From CAZFHP01 sp964519365 (GTDB lineage: Bacteria > Babelota > Babeliae > Babelales > RVW-14): a DNA stretch of 20,346 nt. Positions within the stretch are counted from its first letter, which is position 1. Every line of letters begins with the position of its first letter. Below are positions 14,676 through 20,346 of the stretch, in pieces. Both the position numbers and the translations under genes were made by a program. The notes under the pieces were generated by a model. That model saw nothing but the letters and a program-made list of their open reading frames with translations. It had not been told where the DNA came from and did not search any database. The stretch is taken from positions 1 through 20,346 of the forward strand of contig CAZFHP010000026.1 in the NCBI GenBank assembly GCA_964519365.1, read 5' to 3'.

Positions 14676-15953
14676 ATGAGAAAGTTGCCGATTGGTATTC
14701 AGACATTTAAGATATTGAGGCAAGACCCAAGTGAGTATGTCTATGTTGACAAAACCAAGCAGATTTATGACTTGGTAACAAAGGGGCGCGTGTACTTTCT
14801 ATCACGTCCGCGTCGATTTGGCAAATCTCTCTTATGCTCAACGTTTCAAGCCCTTTTTGAGGGCAAGAAAGAACTTTTTAAAGATTTGTGGATAGAGAAG
14901 AGTGATTGGAAGTGGGAGGAGCATCCTGTCATACATTTGAATATGGCTGGAATTGCTTGTAGTACGCCGGAAGAACTTAAAGATGGCCTGCATGAAGAAA
15001 TTGAGGCGAAGGCTGAAAAGCATGGGATTGATTTGGGGACGGCCAAGACATTGCCGGGTAAATTTAAAAAGCTTGTCAGGGTTTTAGCGAAAAAAAATCA
15101 GGTTGCTATTATTATCGATGAGTATGATTACCCAATATTGGGGCATATTAAGGATGCTCAAAAAGCAACTGAGATTCGTGACGTGTTGAGTAGCTTTTAT
15201 GGTGTTATTAAAAATTTAGACTCGTATTTAAAATTTATTTTTGTTACTGGTGTCAGTAAGTTTTCAATGACATCGATTTTTTCGAAATTTAATAATCTTG
15301 AAGATATATCTATGCATCCGTTGGCTAATGACATTTGTGGATATACTCAACAAGAACTCGAAGCCTTTTTTGATGAATGGCTTGTTCATGTAAAGGAAAA
15401 GATGGGTTTATCTCGAGTTGATCTTCTTGAAAAAATAAAACAGTGGTACGATGGCTATTGTTTTGTAGAGTATGGTACATTATTGTATAACCCATATTCG
15501 ATATTACTTTTTTTAAATAGGGCCAAGTTTGAGAACTTTTGGTTTAGAACGGGCACTCCGACATTTTTAATTAAGCTGGCACGTAAGCAGTATAGCAAAC
15601 TTGAAGAACGTGTTGAAGGTCATATCTCTTTGACTAAAGAGAGTTTACAATCATTTGATGTTGATCATATTCCGTTTGTGACGCTTTTATTTCAGACGGG
15701 ATATTTGACGATTAAAGATTATCTTGAAGATGCTGGTCGATATGTTCTTGATTATCCAAACAAAGAGGTGAGAAGTTCGTTTAAGAATGTTTTAATGCGT
15801 GCGTTGACGTATGAAGATCAAGTGACGGTTGATGAAACAACGTGGCATATGAAAAACGCTGTTGAAAATAAGCGACTAACACTTGTTGGTGTGTCTTTTA
15901 ATTATGATCATAAGCGGTTGGTTTTGGATTGGGTAAGTCAAGATAAGTTATGA
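14676..15953 (+). CDS. AAA-ATPase-like protein with degraded C-terminal PD-(D/E)XK nuclease domain
   Basis: I choose the ATG at 14676, six bases after AGGA (14666-14669), over an in-frame TTG at 14658; the N-terminus MRKLPIGIQTF then matches the usual family start. 425 residues. The Walker A-like SRPRRFGKS is at 43-51, Walker B-like VAIIIDEYDYPIL at 143-155 and FVTGVSKFS at 189-197. WYDGY at 257-261 and TLLFQTGYLTI at 336-346 follow. Full-length relatives (PF09820 plus PF08011) are roughly 500-550 residues and end in a nuclease domain with a E-F-K motif. Here, soon after LDYPNKEVR (358-366), the chain reaches LVGVSFNYDHKRLVLDW, which matches the very end of that domain, so about 100 residues including the catalytic core are gone. 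The frame is intact. The family is common in host-associated bacteria; its function is not well known. It splits the surface-protein cluster. Confidence 0.88.
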   Translation: MRKLPIGIQTFKILRQDPSEYVYVDKTKQIYDLVTKGRVYFLSRPRRFGKSLLCSTFQALFEGKKELFKDLWIEKSDWKWEEHPVIHLNMAGIACSTPEELKDGLHEEIEAKAEKHGIDLGTAKTLPGKFKKLVRVLAKKNQVAIIIDEYDYPILGHIKDAQKATEIRDVLSSFYGVIKNLDSYLKFIFVTGVSKFSMTSIFSKFNNLEDISMHPLANDICGYTQQELEAFFDEWLVHVKEKMGLSRVDLLEKIKQWYDGYCFVEYGTLLYNPYSILLFLNRAKFENFWFRTGTPTFLIKLARKQYSKLEERVEGHISLTKESLQSFDVDHIPFVTLLFQTGYLTIKDYLEDAGRYVLDYPNKEVRSSFKNVLMRALTYEDQVTVDETTWHMKNAVENKRLTLVGVSFNYDHKRLVLDWVSQDKL

Positions 15954-15992
15954 GATGATATGTTTGTTTTATAAAAAAGTAAGGAGAAAGTA

Positions 15993-16973
15993 GTGAGCAT
16001 GTTCTGTAATATTTTTCGGGGGGAGCTAACAAAACGTATTGGTTGCTTGTGTTGTGTGAGCATAATAAGTGTCCTAAGTCTTGTTACCCATGTTCATGGG
16101 ACTATAACATTTTCGAATTATACGTCGAGTGTTGTGATCAAAGAAAATAATTCGAAGTTAGCGTTGGATAACACGGAGAAAGTAACAGGCTGGTCTGAGT
16201 TTTCGATTGTCAAAAAATTTGGGAGAAATGGGGCTAATGTTTGGCAGGCAGAGCAGTATCCACCAGAAGTAATAATAAGTCAGGAAGGGAGCCAGGAGCC
16301 TAATACGCTTCTTATTGTCTCAAACAGTAACGCGATAAACTATGGGATCAAGAACAATAGTAATGCGATTTTAAATTTAACGTATTTGGCTGACTTTACG
16401 GAAGAAGAAAAAGCAGAGTTACTTGAAGATGTTCGGACAACGAGTAATGCATTCTTGTACTGTTGCAAGAATACAAGTAACGCACTTGTGTATGGGATTA
16501 AAAATAACAGTAATGCGATTATGAATTTCCCATTGACCGTTTGTGGCTGCCCCTCGGTATGCTGCTCTACGCCTCCGGCGAGGACGCAGCTACTCGGGAC
16601 CGACGGGGGAATCCCTCGATATACCGAAGACGGTTACTCGGGCTCAGCTTCTTGCCCCGTACGGACGCATATAGCATCATGGTGTCATGAGAATAAGTAT
16701 CTTGCTATTGTACGAGACGTTGATTCTCGAGAAGAAGTGTGCCTGTATGCTCATGATAATACGAGCGAAGATGGCCTGCGTTTTGTAACGCATGTTCGGG
16801 CAGATCAAGATGCGCATGTGTATTCTGTTGCCTGGGATACGCATGGGTATTATTTAGGCATTGGTGTAGAACGTGCTGGAGTTGGGAAAGAAGTTTTTGC
16901 GTATACGTTTGATAAAGAAACAGAGACGTTAAAAGAGTTGCCGGGCATAGGTGCTTTTGCATGTTCTTGGTAG
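15993..16973 (+). CDS. Secreted SNA-repeat protein with partial propeller (family member 7, paralogue of member 1)
   Basis: GTG at 15993, six bases after AAGGAG (15981-15986); the ATG at 15999 is possible but worse spaced. 326 residues. Signal peptide about 1-36 (ends HVHG). Module A (NYTSSVVIKEN, GWSEFSIVKKFG, SQEGSQEP) and one long module B block (SNAINYGIKNNSNAI, TTSNAFLYCCKNTSNALVYG) precede FPLTVCGCP. A palindromic repeat then encodes about 186-220 (PPARTQLLGTDGGIPRY and onward). The rest is two propeller-like strand sets (ENKYLAIV, WDTHGYYLGIGVE, EVFAYTFDKE). The order is the same as member 1 but without the cysteine ladder and with one fewer B block. The two partial blades cannot close a propeller alone; they may pair with another copy or be remnants. 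Confidence 0.83.
   Translation: MSMFCNIFRGELTKRIGCLCCVSIISVLSLVTHVHGTITFSNYTSSVVIKENNSKLALDNTEKVTGWSEFSIVKKFGRNGANVWQAEQYPPEVIISQEGSQEPNTLLIVSNSNAINYGIKNNSNAILNLTYLADFTEEEKAELLEDVRTTSNAFLYCCKNTSNALVYGIKNNSNAIMNFPLTVCGCPSVCCSTPPARTQLLGTDGGIPRYTEDGYSGSASCPVRTHIASWCHENKYLAIVRDVDSREEVCLYAHDNTSEDGLRFVTHVRADQDAHVYSVAWDTHGYYLGIGVERAGVGKEVFAYTFDKETETLKELPGIGAFACSW
16554..16640. repeat. Palindromic repeat inside a coding sequence
   Basis: TCGGTAT (16554-16560) and ATACCGA (16621-16627) are complementary ends. Inside is a stem GCTGC/GCAGC (16561-16565, 16586-16590) with CCTC/GAGG (16572-16575, 16580-16583). The part 16590-16640 is the same element as 4565-4615 (39 of 51), and 16589-16618 matches 14561-14590 (26 of 30). 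It is read through in frame. Confidence 0.8.
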
Positions 16974-17026
16974 AGCCACGGATCAAGTCCATAATTGTTC
17001 GGAGTTGGTGTTGATATGATTAAAAC

Positions 17027-17282
17027 AATATTCTTAAACCCGCAACGTGGGTGTAGTATAGTAGCCCATTGCAAGGCGTCTTCGCCGCAGCTGTGGGTAA
17101 TGAATGTAAAAAAAATAATCTGCCCCGGAGTGGGCAGTGCACAATTTATATTACGAAAAAAAATAAAGCGCCGCCCGCTCCGGGGCGGGAAAAATATGGA
17201 ACATTTCTATTCCCACAGCTGCGGCGAAGACGCCTTGCAATGGGCTACTATACTACACCCGCTTTGCGGGTTTAAGAATATT
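17027..17282. repeat. 256-bp nested inverted-repeat element
   Basis: Arms of 71 bp (17027-17097 and 17212-17282) are reverse complements at 69 of 71 positions, starting AATATTCTTAAACCCGCAA and ending CGCCGCAGCTGTGGG. The 114-bp centre holds two more hairpins: CTGCCC-N6-GGGCAG (17120-17137) and CCCGC/GCGGG within 17174-17189. A second, truncated copy is at 1-157. No transposase is encoded. Confidence 0.9.
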
Positions 17283-17315
17283 AAAATAATGTTAGCAAAA
17301 TTAGAAAGGGGAACT

Positions 17316-17363
17316 CCGGACAGCCTTGATCTCATCAAGGCCATGGTTATGGATCAAGTCCGG
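17316..17363 (-). repeat. Dispersed nested palindrome (second copy of the 9136-9198 family)
   Basis: The outer ends CCGGAC (17316-17321) and GTCCGG (17358-17363) enclose a perfect hairpin CCTTGAT-CTC-ATCAAGG (17324-17340). The reverse complement matches 9164-9198. Confidence 0.55.
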
Positions 17364-17431
17364 CTGTGCACGTCGAAGCCTTGGCGAAGACGTGGGTGAC
17401 AACGTTTGAATAAATATAACGGGAGTTTGTA

Positions 17432-18991
17432 GTGAATAAAAATATGATCTGCTTGAAAAAGCAAAGTGTGCACATGCGTTATGTGTGTTCATGTATGTTT
17501 GTATTTGTGTTTTTGATTTCAAATTCGTTATCGTTACACGGTTCGATTAGTTTTTCTAGCTATGATGCGAACATTGCGATTAAAAACGTAAACTCGAAAC
17601 TTGTTTTGGATAACCCGAGCAAAGTAACTGGCTGGTCAGAATTTTCGATTCACAAAAAGACGGGCAAAAACGCTGCATCGCAATGGGTAGAACAGTACCC
17701 AAATGGCGTTGTGATAAGCCAAGAAGGGAGCCAGGAGCCAACGACAATGCTTGTTATCTCAAACAGTAACGCACTTAATTATGGGATCAAGAATAATAGC
17801 AATGCTATTGCTGCTATACGAGCAGGTGTTTTTACGCCTGCAGAAAAACAAGAAACACTTGATTATGTTCGTACGACGAGTAACGCGTTTTTATATTGCT
17901 GCAAGAACACAAGTAACGCGCTTATTTTTGGAGTAAAAAATAATAGCACTGCGCTTGTTAACTGGCCCGGTGGTTATTGGTGGTCAATTCGGGAAAAAGA
18001 AAAGCTATACGAAACAATACGAGTAAACAGTAACGCGTTTGTCTATTGCTGTAAGAATACGAGTAACACATTTGTTAACGCGTTTACGGTCTATGATACG
18101 CATCAAATTTATACAGACGATACGACAGAAAAGAACTATGTGTATTATAAAGCTGGCTTTACGGTAACTGATGGCAAAACGTTAACGCTTGATATTCCTA
18201 CGCCAGTTTCTGGTGAAATTAATTTAAGTGACACGGGGGTTTTATTTTTACAGAGTGATATGCATGTTGCTTCAAATGCGTATTTGAGTAACGGTGGTAT
18301 TATTAACGGTGATGGCAATTCTCTTGTACTTTCGTGTAATTTTACGATACCTGAAAATCAAGTATTACGTATTTCAGGAGATACGATTATTAACGGTCAC
18401 GGTACGACGATTACGCTTGAGCCGCATGCACAGATAACAGTCGATAATAACGTTACGCTAACGATTAAGAACGCACGTATTTTAAATATGCGTAATTCGC
18501 AAAGTGACCCTATGGTATATGTATCGGGCACATCTGGTTGTCTTGCGCTACAAAATGTCGAACTAGCTCTTACTGGTGATTATTACTTTAGTCAGGGTCA
18601 TATGTTTGTTCACGACGACGTTATTATCTCAGGGACATCGTCGTTGGTCTATACGTCTGAACAAATAAGCTATATTGATTCTGGTGCAACATGGGGCTTT
18701 GATCAGGATTCGCGTTTTGTGTATAACCCAAGTGTCAGTAATAACGCACTTATTTATATGTCAGACCAAACAGCAAATTTATACTTAAACGGTGCGATAT
18801 TGCAAGCAGGAGACATGGGCATTCGACTAAGCAAGGGTGCTTTATATCTTGATAATAGGGTTACGTTAAGTTGTCCAACGAGTACAATTATATTTGGTGA
18901 TTCAAGTTTATCTAATGGCGATTTTGACGTACACGCCCTTGCTGCTGCGCGTGTTGAAGTAATAGGGTCTATTTTGGATGATTCGTTATGA
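17432..18991 (+). CDS. Secreted SNA-repeat plus beta-helix-like protein (family member 8, paralogue of member 2)
   Basis: GTG at 17432, six bases after GGGAG (17421-17425). 519 residues. Signal peptide about 1-37 (ends SLHG). Module A (SSYDANIAIKN, GWSEFSIHKKTG, SQEGSQEP), module B with two YCCKN pairs, module C (GHGTTITLEPHAQITVDNNV, MFVHDDVIISG, LYLNGAILQAG) and module E (IIFGDSSLSNGDFDVHAL) follow in that order. The propeller is absent, as in member 2, and the two match closely over their whole length (for example WWSIREKEKLYETIRVNSNAF against LWSIQEKEDLYETIRVNSNAF). It ends SILDDSL, where member 2 has an extra SSFDMP tail from a repeat. The gene lies downstream of member 7 as member 2 lies downstream of member 1, but a repeat-filled spacer of 458 bp separates them here. 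Confidence 0.85.
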   Translation: MNKNMICLKKQSVHMRYVCSCMFVFVFLISNSLSLHGSISFSSYDANIAIKNVNSKLVLDNPSKVTGWSEFSIHKKTGKNAASQWVEQYPNGVVISQEGSQEPTTMLVISNSNALNYGIKNNSNAIAAIRAGVFTPAEKQETLDYVRTTSNAFLYCCKNTSNALIFGVKNNSTALVNWPGGYWWSIREKEKLYETIRVNSNAFVYCCKNTSNTFVNAFTVYDTHQIYTDDTTEKNYVYYKAGFTVTDGKTLTLDIPTPVSGEINLSDTGVLFLQSDMHVASNAYLSNGGIINGDGNSLVLSCNFTIPENQVLRISGDTIINGHGTTITLEPHAQITVDNNVTLTIKNARILNMRNSQSDPMVYVSGTSGCLALQNVELALTGDYYFSQGHMFVHDDVIISGTSSLVYTSEQISYIDSGATWGFDQDSRFVYNPSVSNNALIYMSDQTANLYLNGAILQAGDMGIRLSKGALYLDNRVTLSCPTSTIIFGDSSLSNGDFDVHALAAARVEVIGSILDDSL

Positions 18992-19000
18992 TAGTTTGTT

Positions 19001-19051
19001 GGAGGGCCTGCCCTTCGTAGCCACGTAGGGCGTAGGAGGGTTGATTTTTTT
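19001..19051 (+). repeat. Palindromic repeat with trailing T-run, possible weak terminator
   Basis: GCCCT (19010-19014) and AGGGC (19027-19031) form the stem of an imperfect hairpin (CGT/ACG inside). A run of eight T begins at 19044. The gap of 12 bases between stem and T-run makes intrinsic termination doubtful. The GC-rich block resembles other dispersed palindromes in this window. Confidence 0.4.
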
Positions 19052-19087
19052 AGTGTGTATGTGTGTATGTAAAAAGAGAAAGGTTTG

Positions 19088-20095
19088 ATGATGATTACTT
19101 TGCGACGACGTATATTATCATGTGTACAGGTTTTCTTATTGTTTGTATGTGTCCATATCCCATCTTTGTTTTCTGAAAGTTTTGTTCCTGATGTTCATAT
19201 TACAGAACAAACAGAGAGTGATAAAAAACTTCTAGAGACTCTTAAACCGTTGTTTTTTAACAATAGAGTTAGTGATAAAGACCAAGAGCGAAAAAGAGTT
19301 TGTGACCTCGCTGTTCAAGAACATAATGCTCAAAAGATTGATTTACATACTGATGATGGATATCGTATTTCAGCTCTTTATTTTAAACGACCGCAAGCAA
19401 AGCTGACTATTATTTATGTTCCTCGTGGGAGTTTTACGGTTGTAGCAGTTCCAAAAGAAGCATATGTGGTATTCTCTCAAATATTCCCTGAATATGATAT
19501 TCTTATGTTTGATTGGCGAGGATTTTGGGATAGTGATGGTGATAGAAAGATGTGGTTAGAAAGTGAATTTAGTTCCAAAGTGTATAAAGATATTCAAGCT
19601 GCTGTTGAATTTATAAAAGATCAAAATGATAATCCGATTGTTTTACATGGCTTTTGTTTTGGTGCAGATATGGCATTGTTAGCAACGTTAAAAGCACAAG
19701 AATCAGGCAAGAGTATAGCTGATGCAATTGGTTTATGTTCAATATTTGATACCCCTGAAAATATTGTTGGCAGTGTTCCAAAGAATAAATTATCGGTTTT
19801 TAAAGAATGTGAAGCTGTTATTGATAGCATATCAGGTGGTTCGTGGGCGACTATTGCTCCAATTAATATTATTGATTTGATTGAGCTCCCCTGTTGGTTT
19901 GATCATTGGACGAACGATAGAATTCCGTTGCTTGAACATGGCATTGACGTTTTTCAAGCAAAAAGCAAGGGATTTAAGATGTTTGTTCAGAGTGATATTG
20001 GTAAGCATTCTAGAATTCATTATAAAGTTCCTGATCAGTATCGTAATGCGTATAACGAGTTTCTCGTCAATAGTGGGTTGCTTGTTGATGAGTGA
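19088..20095 (+). CDS. Secreted alpha/beta hydrolase with cysteine nucleophile position
   Basis: ATG at 19088 (a second ATG follows at 19091; an in-frame TTG precedes). A purine-rich AGAAAGG ends four bases before. 335 residues. Signal peptide about 1-29 (RRR, hydrophobic core, PSLFS). Fold markers: strand LTIIYVPRGSF (106-116), DILMFDWRGFWDSDG (137-151), and nucleophile elbow IVLHGFCFGADMALL (184-198). The elbow is G-x-C-x-G, so Cys190 sits where Ser is usual, as in dienelactone hydrolase. A candidate acid is Asp272 or Asp277 (WFDHWTND) and a candidate His is 307 or 311 (GKHSRIH). The substrate is unknown. Relatives include the BAAT/DLH-like and bacterial host-associated hydrolases. It lies 96 bp after the last surface-family gene; a functional link is not shown. 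Confidence 0.75.
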   Translation: MMITLRRRILSCVQVFLLFVCVHIPSLFSESFVPDVHITEQTESDKKLLETLKPLFFNNRVSDKDQERKRVCDLAVQEHNAQKIDLHTDDGYRISALYFKRPQAKLTIIYVPRGSFTVVAVPKEAYVVFSQIFPEYDILMFDWRGFWDSDGDRKMWLESEFSSKVYKDIQAAVEFIKDQNDNPIVLHGFCFGADMALLATLKAQESGKSIADAIGLCSIFDTPENIVGSVPKNKLSVFKECEAVIDSISGGSWATIAPINIIDLIELPCWFDHWTNDRIPLLEHGIDVFQAKSKGFKMFVQSDIGKHSRIHYKVPDQYRNAYNEFLVNSGLLVDE

Positions 20096-20138
20096 CTATG
20101 GGAAGATGGGAAAAGTTGTTAGATGATTCGATAGATGG

Positions 20139-20219
20139 CTAAAGCTGATACTGTTTTTCCATCCAGGATCTTGAGATAGTTTCGCTTGCTTTGATTTCTA
20201 TGGCAACAACGATTTGCTG
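20139..20219 (-). pseudogene. Possible remnant of an ATPase gene C-terminus
   Basis: On the minus strand, 20219 down to 20139 reads QQIVVAIEIKASETISRSW... to a TAG stop. IEIKAS followed by a short tail resembles the C-terminal motif of DUF4143-type ATPases (typically P-I-E-V-K-A). The frame meets a stop just upstream, inside the 39-nt palindrome. It is too short for certainty. Confidence 0.35.
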
Positions 20220-20256
20220 GTAAATATTTTACCAGCTTGTGGTAAAATATTTACCA
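20218..20256. repeat. Perfect 39-nt inverted repeat
   Basis: Arms TGGTAAATATTTTACCA (20218-20234) and TGGTAAAATATTTACCA (20240-20256) are exact reverse complements around GCTTG. Each arm is itself nearly symmetric. Possible roles are an operator for a dimeric repressor or a mobile repeat end. No T-run follows for termination. Confidence 0.85.
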
Positions 20257-20316
20257 AGATGGATGTGAAATGCAGGCATAAAACAAATGCAATATTTAGG
20301 TTGCTTCATCAATACG

Positions 20317-20338
20317 CCCACAGCTTCGGGGAAGAGCG
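20317..20338. repeat. Possible diverged arm of the long palindromic element
   Basis: CCCACAGCTTCGGGGAAGAG resembles the arm start CCCACAGCTGCGGCGAAGAC (94 and 17212), with three differences in 20 bases. The window ends before this can be tested. Confidence 0.3.
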
Positions 20339-20346
20339 ATCGAATT

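Larger units (their letters stand above)
16974..17431. other. 458-bp intergenic spacer occupied mostly by repeats
   Basis: No supported gene. It consists of a 256-bp nested inverted repeat (17027-17282), a second dispersed palindrome (17316-17363) and the ribosome binding site GGGAG (17421-17425) of the next gene. Open frames across it are by-products of the palindrome. Confidence 0.75.

Noticed and set aside
1..17282. The two long palindromic copies as ends of a composite transposon carrying the gene cluster
   Set aside because: The interval includes housekeeping genes (yraN, bamD-like) and no transposase. Independent dispersed repeats explain the copies better.
16995..17399. Open frame of 134 codons on the plus strand in the spacer before member 8
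   Set aside because: It runs across the 256-bp palindrome and a second repeat. Its translation is a by-product of GC-rich inverted arms, with no ribosome binding site and no family resemblance.

Overview
The window looks like a chromosomal segment from a small-genome, host-associated Gram-negative bacterium. My best guess is the Candidatus Dependentiae (TM6) lineage. This is an inference from the mix of a tandem family of secreted seven-blade WD40-type propeller proteins, an AAA-ATPase-like/PD-(D/E)XK family protein, many ATG/GTG starts behind purine-rich ribosome binding sites, moderately low GC, and many small dispersed palindromes. No rRNA, tRNA or other phylogenetic marker is present to confirm it.

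Layout. (1) 1-157: the right part of a long palindromic repeat, cut by the window edge. (2) 211-1391, minus strand: two housekeeping genes, a BamD-like lipoprotein followed by yraN (UPF0102). (3) 1638-14228, plus strand: six consecutive paralogous secreted proteins. (4) 14229-14675: a hairpin-rich spacer. (5) 14676-15953: an AAA-ATPase-like protein whose C-terminal nuclease domain is largely missing. (6) 15993-18991: two more family members, interrupted by a 256-bp palindromic element at 17027-17282. (7) 19088-20095: a secreted alpha/beta hydrolase with Cys at the nucleophile position. (8) 20096-20346: palindromes and a remnant that may come from an ATPase gene.

The eight secreted paralogues are built from a limited set of modules. 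A is an N-terminal domain after the signal peptide (GWSEFSI, SQEGS motifs). B is an 11-residue SNA repeat with conserved CC pairs. C is a beta-helix-like domain (LYLEPHAQITVDNNVTLTL, FIHDDVI, LYLDGATLQA). D is a propeller with WSPDG-type motifs. E is a short C-terminal strand region (IIFGDSS). The combinations are A-B-partial D (1638-2834, 15993-16973), A-B-C-E (2860-4560, 17432-18991), C-D-E (4720-6915, 7012-9084, 9574-11673) and A'-coil-C-D-E (11769-14228). In the C-D-E proteins the seven-blade propeller sits at one fixed junction between C and E, and C and E are joined directly in the proteins that lack it. The two-gene unit A-B-partial D followed by A-B-C-E occurs twice in the same order, so it looks like a segmental duplication.

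The other theme is small palindromic repeats. They occur between genes, across the stop codon of the 2860-4560 gene, and in frame inside both A-B-partial D genes at the same position. This resembles the behaviour of Rickettsia palindromic elements. The best candidates for something undescribed are the modular surface-protein system, a cysteine ladder of eleven Cys at every fourth residue in the first family member, and the in-frame palindromes.
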